The translations under genes were made by a program, and so were the position numbers. The notes beneath the pieces were generated by a model. It worked only from the letters and a program-made list of their open reading frames with translations, was not told the origin of the DNA and ran no database searches. 64,000 bases of DNA. Origin: Haladaptatus cibarius D43 (GTDB lineage: Archaea; Halobacteriota; Halobacteria; Halobacteriales; Haladaptataceae). This document shows, one piece after another, positions 9,304 to 17,866 of the stretch. The DNA is taken from contig NZ_JDTH01000001.1 of assembly GCF_000710615.1 (NCBI RefSeq), positions 434,001 through 498,000 on the forward strand. The letters are read 5' to 3'. Each line of letters starts with the position of its first letter. The first letter of the stretch is position 1.

Positions 9304-9780
9304 TTATCGAAGCATGTTCTCTTGATTCAGCCGCTGGCCCATATCAAGTTTTCCACAGTCGATGACGTGCCCGTCATCTTGATAAATGTAGGTGCTTCCA
9401 TCTTCCAGATGGAACATCGGTGTTCCCGAGAAGTGTTTGTGCTGGATTGCGGTTTCTTCGGCGACGTAGTTGCCGTGCTTTTCACCAGCAGGTATGACCT
9501 CGAATCGTCCGGGGTTCGTTACTTCGCCGTCCGGATGGCGGAGTTTACCTTCAGTGAGGTACAGCGTTTGGAGGGTCGGGTGATAGTGTGTGGGGAACTC
9601 GGCACCCTCCTCTATTTTGACCAGTTCGTACACTTCACCTGTTGCACGACTCGTGTAGAGCACTTTGTTGTACACTCCCTCAAAACGATCTCCAGGGAGT
9701 GGCACCCAGTCGTACTCCTCGTGGTCGCCTAGTTGTGTGAATGCTGCTTCGATTTCGGACTTTGATCTATCAACGCTCAT
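9304..9780 (-). CDS. Cupin-domain protein
   Basis: A 158-residue protein with one beta-barrel cupin domain (about 35-130). The metal-binding motif 1 region is EFPTHYHPTLQTLYLTEGKL, with two histidines spaced as in H-x-H and a following Glu. Motif 2 is PAGEKHGNYV. It resembles ChrR-type or 2,4'-dihydroxyacetophenone-dioxygenase-like cupins, which bind Fe or Zn. A precise reaction cannot be given. It lies 116 nt from the EamA gene, on the same strand and upstream of it, and in the same AT-richer patch, so the two may have arrived together. The region from 9781 to about 10001 upstream is AT-rich and holds only its promoter. Confidence 0.75.
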   Translation of the reverse strand: MSVDRSKSEIEAAFTQLGDHEEYDWVPLPGDRFEGVYNKVLYTSRATGEVYELVKIEEGAEFPTHYHPTLQTLYLTEGKLRHPDGEVTNPGRFEVIPAGEKHGNYVAEETAIQHKHFSGTPMFHLEDGSTYIYQDDGHVIDCGKLDMGQRLNQENMLR

Positions 9781-10001
9781 ATGACATTAATATTCATTAC
9801 ACATACTAAATTATATGTTGCTTAATATTTCTTAACTTGTGTAGTTGAAAAAATCTAATATTAATCTACTAAAATAATATTTAGGTCTAGAGAATAAAAT
9901 ACGTTCAAAAAATGTAGCATGAACTCCCCAAAACGAACGGTAAAAATCTCTATTTCAGCGCTTAGAACAGTCGAACCGGCGATCGTCCGATTGGTGCTCG
10001 A

Positions 10002-10205
10002 TTACTCGAATCCGCCGCCCATCATCGCACCCATTCCGAAACTCTCCAGCACGCCCGAAACGAGTCCCCACGCGGTCAGGACGAAGCCGAGGACGACGAG
10101 GGCCATCCCTGCCGCGATGATGTAACTTTCGAGTGCGATAACCGCGATTCCGGCGACCAGTGCGAGCAGACCGACGATGCCTTTGGCACCGAGTTTTCCA
10201 AGCAT
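10002..10205 (-). CDS. Small two-TM membrane protein (DUF7470-like)
   Basis: A 67-residue protein with two hydrophobic helices (about 7-27 and 30-54) and a Gly/Met-rich tail ending GMGAMMGGGFE. Similar small proteins beginning MLGKLG are common in haloarchaea and are annotated only as a domain of unknown function. It is divergent from the aIF1A gene across 140 nt. Confidence 0.65.
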   Translation of the reverse strand: MLGKLGAKGIVGLLALVAGIAVIALESYIIAAGMALVVLGFVLTAWGLVSGVLESFGMGAMMGGGFE

Positions 10206-10315
10206 AGCCCGGACTCTGTCCGGAAGCGTCTTAAAAGTGGCAGTTGCGCGGATTGATTCGTCTCGTTCGGAAATTTCTAAGGGGCGTGTCGGCGTATCTG
10301 GCGCGGGACAGCGGA

Positions 10316-10322
10316 TTTAAAA
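10316..10322 (+). promoter_or_regulatory. TATA box of the aIF1A gene
   Basis: tttaaaa ends 23 nt before ATG 10346, indicating a leaderless message and fixing the start. Confidence 0.6.
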
Positions 10323-10345
10323 CCAATGACCTCCAACTGTGGGGT

Positions 10346-10630
10346 ATGAGTGACAACAGCGGACGCAATAACCTCCGCATGCCTGACGATGATGAGGTAT
10401 TCGCTACCGTCACCAACATGCTCGGTGCGAATCGCGTCAAAGTTCGGTGCGCAGACGGAACGGAACGAACCGCTCGAATCCCCGGGAAGATGCAAAAGCG
10501 CGTGTGGATTCGGGAGGACGACATCGTCCTCGTAGAACCGTGGGACTGGCAGGACGAGAAAGCCGACATCAAATGGCGCTACGACAAACAGCAGGCCGAC
10601 CAACTGCGTGAAGAAGGGCATATCGGCTAA
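10346..10630 (+). CDS. eif1A: Translation initiation factor aIF-1A
   Basis: A 94-residue S1/OB-fold factor that binds the ribosomal A site and promotes initiator-tRNA and mRNA positioning. [22 protein letters not shown] and the [19 protein letters not shown] segment are family hallmarks, and the length is normal. A longer in-frame reading exists upstream, but the TATA box at 10316 places transcription start at this ATG. In many archaea this gene neighbours rio1 and the Dim2-like KH gene, as it does here with insertions between them. Confidence 0.95.
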   Translation: MSDNSGRNNLRMPDDDEVFATVTNMLGANRVKVRCADGTERTARIPGKMQKRVWIREDDIVLVEPWDWQDEKADIKWRYDKQQADQLREEGHIG

Positions 10631-10651
10631 CACCTTTTACGACGGTCGAAA

Positions 10652-10686
10652 GCCAGCGTCCGCGTCGATTTGACGCGGACGCTGGC
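10652..10686. terminator. 15-bp perfect hairpin downstream of aIF1A
   Basis: gccagcgtccgcgtc pairs perfectly with the arm at 10672-10686 around a 5-nt loop (gattt). It lies 22 nt after the aIF1A stop codon and is followed by the pyrimidine-rich agtcttcttc. It may act as a terminator or mRNA 3'-end stabiliser. Confidence 0.55.
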
Positions 10687-10718
10687 AGTCTTCTTCACGG
10701 GCGATGTCCGTGACGGAA

Positions 10719-10739
10719 CGAGATAGCTCTGCTATCTCG
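10719..10739. repeat. 9-bp perfect hairpin
   Basis: cgagatagc and gctatctcg are separated by 3 nt. Confidence 0.5.
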
Positions 10740-10838
10740 CATTCCCGTAAAAGCTGTACCAAAAGCACCGAAAGACGTTCCAGCTCCATTCAGTCGTCGG
10801 CCCGCTCGCTCGTCGTTTTACTCCTCGCTCGCGGTGTC

Positions 10839-10861
10839 TCAAAATTGGCGTTCAATTTTGA
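10839..10861. repeat. 9-bp perfect hairpin
   Basis: tcaaaattg and caattttga are separated by gcgtt. Confidence 0.5.
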
Positions 10862-10866
10862 TGGCT

Positions 10867-10887
10867 CGGAAGACCGCAGGTCTTCCG
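10867..10887. repeat. 9-bp perfect hairpin
   Basis: cggaagacc and ggtcttccg are separated by gca, only 5 nt after the previous hairpin. Confidence 0.5.
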
Positions 10888-11076
10888 GTGAACTGCTGGC
10901 CACTGGCGGTTGTGTAGACTGCTGATTTCTGGGAATGTGTAAATCGCTGCTTTTCTGCGGTTATTCCTTCGGCCTACCACTCACAGTGGGAACTCGATTT
11001 GCTCTTCCCCTGTTCGTTATTTTCATAGCTACGGTACCACATCGCAATCGGAAATCTCGACCGTTTCCGCATTCGG

Positions 11077-11084
11077 GTTAAATA
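11077..11084 (+). promoter_or_regulatory. TATA box of the nitroreductase gene
   Basis: gttaaata ends 23 nt before ATG 11108, consistent with a leaderless mRNA. Confidence 0.5.
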
Positions 11085-11107
11085 CTGAGTGCATAATTCG
11101 GAGCACG

Positions 11108-11773
11108 ATGTCACAGAATCTGTCTCCCGAGGAGTTGGATGTAGACCACGACGCCGAATTTCCGAACGTCATCGAAGCACTCCACACCCGGCGGTCGGGG
11201 CACAACTTCGACCCCGATGAGGAGTTGGACGAAGAAACGCTGGAAGAACTGATTCGAGACGCGGCAATCGCCCCGTCTTCGTACAACCTCCAGCCGTGGG
11301 AGTTCGTCTCGATTCAAGACGACGAACGATTGGACGAAATCGTAGAAATCGCCTACGGCCAAGAACACATCCGCGATGCTGGAACCGCAATTTTGGTCGT
11401 GGGTCACACCGACGCGAAGACGGCAGACCGCGTTTTTGACGAGTGGGTCGAAGCGGGCCGACTGGACGAGGAAACTGCGGCGGAGACGAAAGCCCAGACG
11501 GTCGGCATGTACGACGACGAGCAGATGGGCCGCGACTACGCGATTCGGAACGCCAGCCTCGCCGCCGAGAATCTAATGGTCTCCGCACACGCGAGAGGAC
11601 TGACCGCCACGCCGATGATTGGGTTCGACCAAGAGCGTATCACGGAGTTCCTCGACCTGCCCGACGACGAGATTCCAGTGATGCTTCTCGCAGTCGGCCC
11701 AAGCGGCGGCGAGGAATCCGACCGTCTTCCTCGGCGCTCTGTCGAAGAAATCCTGCACAAGGAATCGTACTGA
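11108..11773 (+). CDS. Nitroreductase-family flavoprotein
   Basis: A 221-residue FMN-dependent NAD(P)H oxidoreductase of the nitroreductase fold. The N-terminal FMN-phosphate motif TRRSGHNF is at about 27-34, followed by APSSYNLQPWEF near 60, which is the usual substrate/FMN loop, and the C-terminal GGEESDRLPRRSVEEIL. Family members reduce quinones or nitroaromatics or dehalogenate; the substrate is unknown. It is inserted between aIF1A and rio1, genes often adjacent in archaea, with its own promoter. Confidence 0.85.
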   Translation: MSQNLSPEELDVDHDAEFPNVIEALHTRRSGHNFDPDEELDEETLEELIRDAAIAPSSYNLQPWEFVSIQDDERLDEIVEIAYGQEHIRDAGTAILVVGHTDAKTADRVFDEWVEAGRLDEETAAETKAQTVGMYDDEQMGRDYAIRNASLAAENLMVSAHARGLTATPMIGFDQERITEFLDLPDDEIPVMLLAVGPSGGEESDRLPRRSVEEILHKESY

Positions 11774-11857
11774 CCGAAAAAATCACAGTATTCAGGACGA
11801 ATCGTCGTCTTCGAAACAGGCCACCCTTTTACCGCTCCTCCCCATAGACGGGGATAG

Positions 11858-12721
11858 ATGAGTGAGGAGTACGGACTGCTTGACCCAGAGAACACCGAGG
11901 CACCCGGCGACGAGTGGGAGGAAATCGACGTTTCCGACACTGAAGCCGACCGCATCGCGCGAAAGCGCGACCGAGAGTTCAGCCAATTCAGAGAGCGGGT
12001 CAAAGACTCAGACCAGTTCAAAGTCGAGCAGTCCGTCTTTGACGACGCCACGCTCGCTGCGCTGTACAAACTCGTGCAGGACGGCTACGTGCAGGCGTTC
12101 GGCGGGCCGATTTCGTCCGGCAAGGAAGCGACCGTCTACAGCGCGCTTGGGGACGAGGAGAACGGCGAAGTCGCAGTCAAAATCTACCGAATCAATGCGA
12201 GCAACTTCCGCGACATGCGTGAATATCTCGTCGGTGACCCGCGATTCGAGGAACTCGGCGGAGACAAAAAACGGGTCGTCCTCGCATGGGTTCGCAAGGA
12301 ATTTGCCAACTTGAAGCGCGCGATAAAAGCGGGCGTTCGGGTGCCGGAACCTCTTGCAGTCCAGCGAAACGTGCTGGTGATGGAGTTCATGGGTAACGAC
12401 GGTAGACGAGCGCCGACGCTCGCGGACGCCCGACTCGAAAACCCCAAAACGGCCTACGAAGTCGTCAGGGAGTACATGCGCCGATTGTTCGATTCAGGCC
12501 TCGTCCACGGCGACCTTTCGGAGTATAACATCCTCGTCAGCAACGGCGAACTCTGCATTATCGACGTAGGACAGGCCGTAACCTACCACCACCCCAACAG
12601 CGGGGAGTTTCTGACTCGGGACTGTGCGAACATCGCGTCGTTCTTCCAGCGGGAAGGAATGGAGGTTCACGGTGACGAACTGGAAACGTGGATTCGGGAG
12701 AACGCAGACCCGGATAAATAA
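11858..12721 (+). CDS. rio1: RIO1-type serine/threonine kinase
   Basis: A 287-residue atypical kinase/ATPase needed for small ribosomal subunit maturation. It shows the RIO-specific ATP loop SSGKEA (86-91), catalytic-lysine region AVKIY with K108, HGDLSEYN (217-224, catalytic D219) and the metal-binding DVGQ (D236). The N-terminal 60 residues are acidic and charged, as in other archaeal Rio1. The short gap after the nitroreductase gene has a ttttac box about 27 nt upstream of the ATG, so it may be transcribed separately. It works with the aIF1A and KH-domain genes nearby in ribosome biogenesis and initiation. Confidence 0.93.
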   Translation: MSEEYGLLDPENTEAPGDEWEEIDVSDTEADRIARKRDREFSQFRERVKDSDQFKVEQSVFDDATLAALYKLVQDGYVQAFGGPISSGKEATVYSALGDEENGEVAVKIYRINASNFRDMREYLVGDPRFEELGGDKKRVVLAWVRKEFANLKRAIKAGVRVPEPLAVQRNVLVMEFMGNDGRRAPTLADARLENPKTAYEVVREYMRRLFDSGLVHGDLSEYNILVSNGELCIIDVGQAVTYHHPNSGEFLTRDCANIASFFQREGMEVHGDELETWIRENADPDK

Positions 12722-12733
12722 AAACGACCGCGC

Positions 12734-13354
12734 TTACGCAACTCGCTGGACGATTTTTCGGCTGACGTACCCCGAGGAAATCGACGCGCCGATGTACCAA
12801 ACCAGCCACACCTGTAGCGGCCCGACGATTGTCGCCGTCCACGCGATTTGGCCGATAACCGGGAAGAAGAACGCCACTGGCGTGATTGCGGCGGCAGGCG
12901 ACGTGAGTACCCATCGGAGCCAAATGAACGCCGGAGCGGTAACTAGAAGGCTCCATACCATCGGTCGAACACTGCTTTTCATCATCTTTAGCTGGCTCTG
13001 CATCAGCTCTTGTTGTTCCTCACGCAGATCGTCCAGTTCGTCCTCGTCTCCCTCTTTTCGGGCAGTTTTCACGTTCTCCTGAAGCGTTTTCATCTTCTCC
13101 TGAAGCCGCTCCATTCGCTCCGTGTCGCGGAGCTTCGTCTGCAAAATCGCGGTGTACAGCCCCGTCGTTCCCGCGAGGGTGAACATGAACAGCGAGAACG
13201 GAAGCCACACCGCGAGCGGCGAGAGAAGCGGCGAAACGACGGTGACAATAGCCGCCTCTATCGGCTGAACAAAGTAGCCGGTAAACAGGCCGACTGCCAA
13301 CAGCCCCGCCAGCTTATCGTATTTCGACCACGAACCGCCGTTCTTCGATTCCAT
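12734..13354 (-). CDS. DUF106 membrane protein (Oxa1/EMC3-superfamily insertase-like)
   Basis: A 206-residue membrane protein. A helix at about 14-32 and one at 50-70 are followed by a charged coiled-coil segment (about 75-125) and further helices at about 132-150 and 160-190. This layout (membrane helices flanking a cytosolic coiled coil, with the conserved SSVRPMVW and PLQVWLVWYI) is that of archaeal DUF106, related to Oxa1/YidC, EMC3 and TMCO1 membrane insertases. It is predicted to help insert membrane proteins. It is convergent with rio1, with only 12 nt between stop codons. Confidence 0.85.
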   Translation of the reverse strand: MESKNGGSWSKYDKLAGLLAVGLFTGYFVQPIEAAIVTVVSPLLSPLAVWLPFSLFMFTLAGTTGLYTAILQTKLRDTERMERLQEKMKTLQENVKTARKEGDEDELDDLREEQQELMQSQLKMMKSSVRPMVWSLLVTAPAFIWLRWVLTSPAAAITPVAFFFPVIGQIAWTATIVGPLQVWLVWYIGASISSGYVSRKIVQRVA

Positions 13355-13632
13355 ATCTGTGTGTTATTTTCAATCCCTTATCAACATTTCCCACGGCTGT
13401 ATTTCTGAGCCGTGTCTCGAATTTCCTCAGCTTACGACTTCTCATCTGTGGCAGAGAAGACAGCACCCGTTTCGGAAGACGACGCGACCACCGAAAACGG
13501 CAGACGACACAACCGGGAAGTTGCCAGTAAACTCACCGCGAACGAGGAGCGATAGCGACGAGTGAGCGGGCCGACGAACCCCCGAAGGGGGTGAGGAGTG
13601 CTTTTAGTCTATATTTTGTCAGGAAGGGGAAT

Positions 13633-13663
13633 CAAAAGCATGCGTGATTCGCGCATGCTTTTG
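13633..13663. repeat. 12-bp perfect hairpin upstream of the KH-domain gene
   Basis: caaaagcatgcg (13633-13644) pairs with cgcatgcttttg (13652-13663) around 7 nt. It lies just upstream of the TATA box at 13699, so it is outside the predicted message. Confidence 0.55.
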
Positions 13664-13698
13664 GCTCCCGACCGCAGCAAAAGGTGGGAGGGGAAGGG

Positions 13699-13705
13699 CT
13701 TAAAT
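13699..13705 (+). promoter_or_regulatory. TATA box of the KH-domain gene
   Basis: cttaaat ends 23 nt before ATG 13729, which fixes that start over the longer in-frame reading upstream. Confidence 0.6.
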
Positions 13706-13728
13706 CGCGTCAGGTGGTAAGAGCGGTT

Positions 13729-14277
13729 ATGAAGCACGTGACGATACCGCAGGACCGAATTGGCGTTCTCATCGGCGAAGGCGGTGAGACAATGCGAGAG
13801 ATTGAGAATCGTGCGGACGTGCGCCTCGACATCGACTCCGACGACGGTTCGGTACGGGTCGAAAAGAACGGCGACCCCGTACGCGGACTGAAAGCGCCGG
13901 AAATCGTCAGAGCGATCGGTCGCGGATTTGCTCCGGACGAAGCGCTTGCGCTGCTCGAAGACGACCTGATGCTGTTCGACCTCGTGGACATCGACGCGGC
14001 GGCCCGCAACAAAAACGACCTCCAGCGACAGAAAGGCCGACTCATCGGCGAGAACGGTAGAACTCGGCAGCTGATGGAGGAACTGACGGGTGCCGACGTG
14101 GTTATCTACGGAACGACGCTCGGTATCATCGGGCAGCCACAGCAGGTGGAGACGGTTCGAAGCGCCGCCGAAATGATTCTCGACGGTGCGCCACACGGCG
14201 CGGTGTATTCGTTCCTGGAACGCAAGCGAAACGAAATGAAACAGCAGGGAATGGAATACCACCAGTTCAGCGGCTGA
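13729..14277 (+). CDS. Dim2/Pno1-like KH-domain RNA-binding protein
   Basis: A 182-residue protein with two KH domains, the signatures IGEGG at 15-19 and GENG at 107-110. Dim2/Pno1 homologues bind the 3' end of small-subunit rRNA during maturation and interact with Rio-type kinases and Nob1. The TATA box sets the start at MKHVTIPQDR. Neighbouring rio1 and aIF1A support a shared role in small-subunit assembly. Length and motifs are normal. Confidence 0.92.
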   Translation: MKHVTIPQDRIGVLIGEGGETMREIENRADVRLDIDSDDGSVRVEKNGDPVRGLKAPEIVRAIGRGFAPDEALALLEDDLMLFDLVDIDAAARNKNDLQRQKGRLIGENGRTRQLMEELTGADVVIYGTTLGIIGQPQQVETVRSAAEMILDGAPHGAVYSFLERKRNEMKQQGMEYHQFSG

Positions 14278-14392
14278 GGCTGTTTTCGATTCGGTATTCG
14301 TTTCCATTTCCTGTATAAATACTACTCTGTTACTGTGTAGCATCCCCCTCGGATCGGCGTTTGTGGCACGTTCGCACGCAGCCAAGAAAAGA

Positions 14393-14400
14393 TTTATATA
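14393..14400 (+). promoter_or_regulatory. Strong TATA box of the thermosome gene
   Basis: tttatata lies 22-28 nt before the cluster of start codons (ATG 14422, ATG 14428). A start at 14428 or 14422 is favoured over the GTG at 14419. Confidence 0.7.
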
Positions 14401-14427
14401 GAATCGCAATCAACCCATGTGATGACT

Positions 14428-16113
14428 ATGTCACAGCCAATGGGCAATCAGCCACTTATCGTTCTTTCAGAGGACAGCCAGCGAACCTCCGGACGCGACG
14501 CGCAGTCCATGAACATCACCGCCGGAAAGGCGGTAGCAGAGGCAGTACGTACCACTCTCGGCCCGAAAGGGATGGACAAAATGCTCGTCGATTCGATGGG
14601 CGACGTCGTCGTCACGAACGACGGTGTCACCATCCTGAAAGAGATGGAAATCGAGCACCCGGCGGCCAACATGGTCGTCGAAGTGGCCGAAACGCAGGAA
14701 GACGAAGTCGGCGACGGAACGACCAGCGCGGTCGTCGTTGCCGGTGAACTTCTCCAGAAGGCAGAAGACCTCCTCGAACAGGACATCCACGCGACCACGC
14801 TCGCACAGGGATACCGACAGGCCGCAGAGAAGGCCAAGGAAGTCCTCGAAGACGCCGCAATCGAAGTCGATGCGGACGACACCGAATACCTCGAAAAGAT
14901 CGCCGCCACGGCGATGACCGGCAAGGGCGCGGAGAACGCCAAAGACCACCTCGCAGAACTCGTCGTCAACGCCGTCCAGAGCGTCGCTGATGACGACGAA
15001 ATCGACACGGACAACATCAAAGTCGAGAAGGTCGTCGGCGGCACCATCGACAACTCCGAACTCGTCGAAGGCGTCATCATCGACAAAGAGCGCGTCCACG
15101 ACAACATGCCGTACTTCGCAGAGGACGCAGACGTTGCCCTCCTCGACGGCGCACTCGAAATCAAGGAGACGGAAATCGACGCCGAAGTCAACGTCACCGA
15201 CCCAGACCAACTCCAGCAGTTCCTCGACCAAGAGGAAAAACAGCTCCGTGAGATGGTCGATTCGCTGGTCGATGTCGGCGCTGACGTCGTCTTCGTGGAC
15301 GGTGGCATCGACGACATGGCACAGCACTTCCTCGCGCAGGAAGGCATCCTCGCCGTCCGACGCGCGAAATCCAGCGACATAGACAAACTGGCCCGCGCGA
15401 CGGGCGCAACGCTCGTGAACAGCGTTGACGACATCACGGAAGATGACCTCGGATTCGCCGGTAGCGTCGCCCAGAAGGACGTTGGTGGCGACCAACGTAT
15501 CTTCGTGGAAGACGTCGAAGAGGCAAAATCGGTCAGCCTCATCCTCCGCGGCGGCACGGAACACGTCGTTGACGAAGTCGAACGCGCAATCGACGACAGC
15601 CTCGGTGTCGTTCGCGTCACGCTCGAAGACGGCAAAGTTCTCCCCGGCGGCGGCGCTCCGGAGACGGAACTCGCCCTCGCCCTGCGCGACTACGCCGACA
15701 GCGTCGGAGGCCGCGAGCAGTTGGCCGTCGAAGCGTTCGCCGACACGCTCGAAGTCATTCCACGCACGCTCGCCGAGAACGCCGGACTCGACCCCATCGA
15801 CTCGCTCGTTGACCTCCGTAGCAAACACGACGGTGGCGCGGAAGCGTCGGGCTTGGACGCCTACACGGGCGACATCGTGGACATGGAAGAAGACGGCGTC
15901 GTCGAACCCCTCCGAGTCAAAACGCAGGCAGTGGAGAGCGCGACGGAAGCCGCTGTCATGCTCCTGCGCATCGACGACGTTATCGCCGCAGGCGAACTGA
16001 AGGGCGGTCAGGTTGGCGACGACGACGACGACGCAGGCGGCCCACCAGCAGGCGGCATGGGTGGCGGCATGGGCGGCATGGGCGGTATGGGTGGCATGGG
16101 CGGCGCGATGTAA
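14428..16113 (+). CDS. ths: Thermosome subunit (group II chaperonin)
   Basis: A 561-residue ATP-dependent chaperonin subunit forming the double-ring thermosome that folds cytosolic proteins. Hallmarks are [11 protein letters not shown] and the ATP-binding GDGTTSAVV in the N-terminal equatorial domain, GGGAPE in the C-terminal part, and a Gly-Met repeat tail (GGMGGMGGM) that projects into the cavity. The start could also be ATG 14422, adding two residues. A strong consensus TATA box fits high, heat-inducible expression. Haloarchaea usually have two or three paralogues; which one this is cannot be told from the window. Confidence 0.95.
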   Translation: MSQPMGNQPLIVLSEDSQRTSGRDAQSMNITAGKAVAEAVRTTLGPKGMDKMLVDSMGDVVVTNDGVTILKEMEIEHPAANMVVEVAETQEDEVGDGTTSAVVVAGELLQKAEDLLEQDIHATTLAQGYRQAAEKAKEVLEDAAIEVDADDTEYLEKIAATAMTGKGAENAKDHLAELVVNAVQSVADDDEIDTDNIKVEKVVGGTIDNSELVEGVIIDKERVHDNMPYFAEDADVALLDGALEIKETEIDAEVNVTDPDQLQQFLDQEEKQLREMVDSLVDVGADVVFVDGGIDDMAQHFLAQEGILAVRRAKSSDIDKLARATGATLVNSVDDITEDDLGFAGSVAQKDVGGDQRIFVEDVEEAKSVSLILRGGTEHVVDEVERAIDDSLGVVRVTLEDGKVLPGGGAPETELALALRDYADSVGGREQLAVEAFADTLEVIPRTLAENAGLDPIDSLVDLRSKHDGGAEASGLDAYTGDIVDMEEDGVVEPLRVKTQAVESATEAAVMLLRIDDVIAAGELKGGQVGDDDDDAGGPPAGGMGGGMGGMGGMGGMGGAM

Positions 16114-16224
16114 GACCGGCCACAGCCTAACCACACAACCGCATTTCAAACCGCGTTTCGCAACCGCATCGCTACCGACTACCTCGAATTTTTGTTCGAA
16201 CGGCGCTATCCGACTTTTTTAGAA

Positions 16225-16545
16225 TTATTCGTCCGACGAGTCGTATCGCTCCGCCAGAATCAGATACGGTTCGATAGTCTCCCGATGGCAAGCAAGCGTG
16301 ATGATGCCGTCCTCGACGCTGACGAATCCGGAATCTTCGAGTTTCGGGAGATGGCTGTGATGCAGTTGAGCGTAGATTCGTCGCGGTTCGCTATCCGACT
16401 TCTCGGATGCGATTTTCTGTGCAAGACTCGTTACGGACTGCTCCCCGTCGAGTAGTTCCCGAAGCACGAGTCGTCGTCGTTGACTGGCGAGTGTCGAGAA
16501 AACAACTGACGGTGCGGGCGTGTCAATGTCGTCTGGAATGGGCAT
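16225..16545 (-). CDS. Winged-helix DNA-binding protein (DUF7344-type)
   Basis: A 106-residue protein. The segment VVFSTLASQRRRLVLREL opens an ArsR-like winged helix typical of haloarchaeal DUF7344 regulators, followed by the SVTSLAQKI helix-turn-helix and a YAQLHHSHLPKLEDSGFV wing. The start at 16545 (MPIPDDIDTPAPS) is chosen because family members start with such a short acidic leader; a TATA-like tatataaatc lies upstream near 16593-16602. It is probably a transcription regulator; the target is unknown. It is convergent with the thermosome gene and downstream of another regulator on the same strand. Confidence 0.75.
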   Translation of the reverse strand: MPIPDDIDTPAPSVVFSTLASQRRRLVLRELLDGEQSVTSLAQKIASEKSDSEPRRIYAQLHHSHLPKLEDSGFVSVEDGIITLACHRETIEPYLILAERYDSSDE

Positions 16546-16649
16546 CTTGGATGGAGGGCGCAGTTCGGTTGGAAATCTGTACTCTCGCTGTATTGATTTA
16601 TATACGCCAGCCAATCTCAACGTTGGCCTTACAATTCAGGCTTTTTATG

Positions 16650-17294
16650 CTACTTCCCGAGGATGGCGTTCGAGACGAGGCGAGACTGCGCGCGTCGGAG
16701 TCGTTCCGAGACGGACTGCTTGCTGATTCCTAACTTCGAACTCAACTCTTCGAGTGTCGCATCGCGTGGAACGTTGAAATAGCCGACCTCGTATGCGGCG
16801 ACGAGCGCCTCAAGTTGCGGTTCGGTCAACTGAAACGTTGTGTCATCGTCGCCCGGGGTGTACAACCGTTTGAGCGAGAAGTCGATGGTTTTCTCGGTGC
16901 AGAACTGTTGAAAATCGCCTAATGCGTCGCGGTCGGGAAATCGAATGCGCCGCCGCCAAACGCCCGCCTTTCCGTGTCCTGCCATCGGAATAGCACCGAC
17001 GTTTTGGTACGCGGGATACACTTCCTGCAGGTCGCTTCGAGACAGTTCCAACCGATACAGCTTCCGGGTGTCGAGGTCTTCGATAATCGCGTGTGAGGCA
17101 ATCGTCGTGTCCGTTTCGAGAGCGGTGTCGAACGCGGTAAAATCGCCGCCGCTCGCCCAGACGATGACGAGCGGTGTGTACCCCTGTGCGACCATCTGTT
17201 GGTCGAGTTCGACGGTCATTTCGGGAACCGCTTCGAGCGTCGGTGTTAACGCGAGGGTCGGAGCGTGAATCGTAAACTCCGCGATAACGCTCAT
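16650..17294 (-). CDS. Bat-type HTH_10 transcription regulator
   Basis: A 214-residue protein. A beta-rich N-terminal sensory region (about 1-150, haloarchaeal HTH-associated type) is followed by a C-terminal HTH_10 domain: LTEPQLEALVAAYEVGYFNVPRD-like core near 155-178 and the recognition helix LGISKQSVSERLRRAQ near 188-203. Such proteins are bacterio-opsin-activator-like regulators. No target can be inferred. It is the first of two regulator genes on this strand. Confidence 0.85.
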   Translation of the reverse strand: MSVIAEFTIHAPTLALTPTLEAVPEMTVELDQQMVAQGYTPLVIVWASGGDFTAFDTALETDTTIASHAIIEDLDTRKLYRLELSRSDLQEVYPAYQNVGAIPMAGHGKAGVWRRRIRFPDRDALGDFQQFCTEKTIDFSLKRLYTPGDDDTTFQLTEPQLEALVAAYEVGYFNVPRDATLEELSSKLGISKQSVSERLRRAQSRLVSNAILGK

Positions 17295-17349
17295 TACCGG
17301 GGTGACTCGTCCGGGGGTCTAAGTGTTTACTGAAAACGGAGACGAGCGG

Positions 17350-17808
17350 CTATTCCTCGATGTCGAGTTTGAACTGCTCGTGTTCGCTCGCGGCGTTCAA
17401 CACGACGCTGGTGTTGCTCTCTTTGATGTCCGGGTCGATGAGCAGTTTTTTGATTTGTTCGTTCATGCCGTCCGTATCTGTGAACTTTCCGATGGCGATG
17501 ATGTCGTAATCTCCCGTCACTTCGTACACGCTTATCATCTGGTCGTGGTCTTGCAGTCGGTCGGTCACTTCCGGGAGCGCGTTCCCCTCGACCTTCAACT
17601 GGACGACTGCGGTCACGTCGTAGCCGAGTGCGTCGTAATCCACGCGCGGACTATATCCTTGGATGACACCTCGTTCCTCCAAATCCGCCAGATGGTTCGA
17701 GATAGTTGTCACCGAAACATCAAGTTTCTCCGCGAGACTCCGAAGACTTGCTCGACCGTCACCAAGTAGTTCGTTTACTAACTTCGCATCCAGATTTTCA
17801 TACGTCAT
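17350..17808 (-). CDS. lrp: Lrp/AsnC-family regulator divergent from glnA
   Basis: A 152-residue protein with an N-terminal winged helix ([33 protein letters not shown]) and a C-terminal RAM/ligand domain (about 68-150, with [16 protein letters not shown]). Archaeal Lrp proteins bind amino acids and tune nitrogen and amino-acid genes. The divergent position next to glnA is conserved in haloarchaea, where Lrp regulates glutamine synthetase. The start at 17808 ([10 protein letters not shown]) is preferred; an ATG four codons upstream (17820) is also possible. Confidence 0.9.
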   Translation of the reverse strand: MTYENLDAKLVNELLGDGRASLRSLAEKLDVSVTTISNHLADLEERGVIQGYSPRVDYDALGYDVTAVVQLKVEGNALPEVTDRLQDHDQMISVYEVTGDYDIIAIGKFTDTDGMNEQIKKLLIDPDIKESNTSVVLNAASEHEQFKLDIEE

Positions 17809-17866
17809 TACACCAACCATCCCACTCCAAGCATTAGAATTTAACGAATATCCAATTCTGGGCAAA

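Larger units (their letters stand above)
10631..11107. other. 477-nt intergenic region rich in perfect hairpins
   Basis: No gene is supported. The first half contains four perfect inverted repeats listed separately (10652-10686, 10719-10739, 10839-10861, 10867-10887). The last 60 nt hold the promoter of the nitroreductase gene. The regular stem lengths and short loops suggest a structured dispersed element rather than random sequence. Confidence 0.6.
13355..13728. other. 374-nt intergenic region with a long imperfect hairpin
   Basis: No gene is supported. Its left part carries the promoter of the DUF106 gene and a short hairpin (accccc/gggggt type, near 13580-13593). Its right part holds the long stem at 13633-13663, whose flanks (tttttgtc-like on the left, gcagcaaaa on the right) extend the pairing imperfectly to about 31 bp. 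The end is the promoter of the KH-domain gene. Confidence 0.5.

Noticed and set aside
13448-13555. 35-codon acidic frame starting at GTG between DUF106 and the KH gene
   Set aside because: The composition is plausible, but there is no TATA box or ribosome-binding sequence close by, the third-position G+C is only moderate and no family is recognised.
14467-16149. Long reading frame of 560 codons antisense to the thermosome gene
   Set aside because: It is a compositional shadow caused by high G+C third positions in the real gene on the plus strand; its translation has no recognisable domain.
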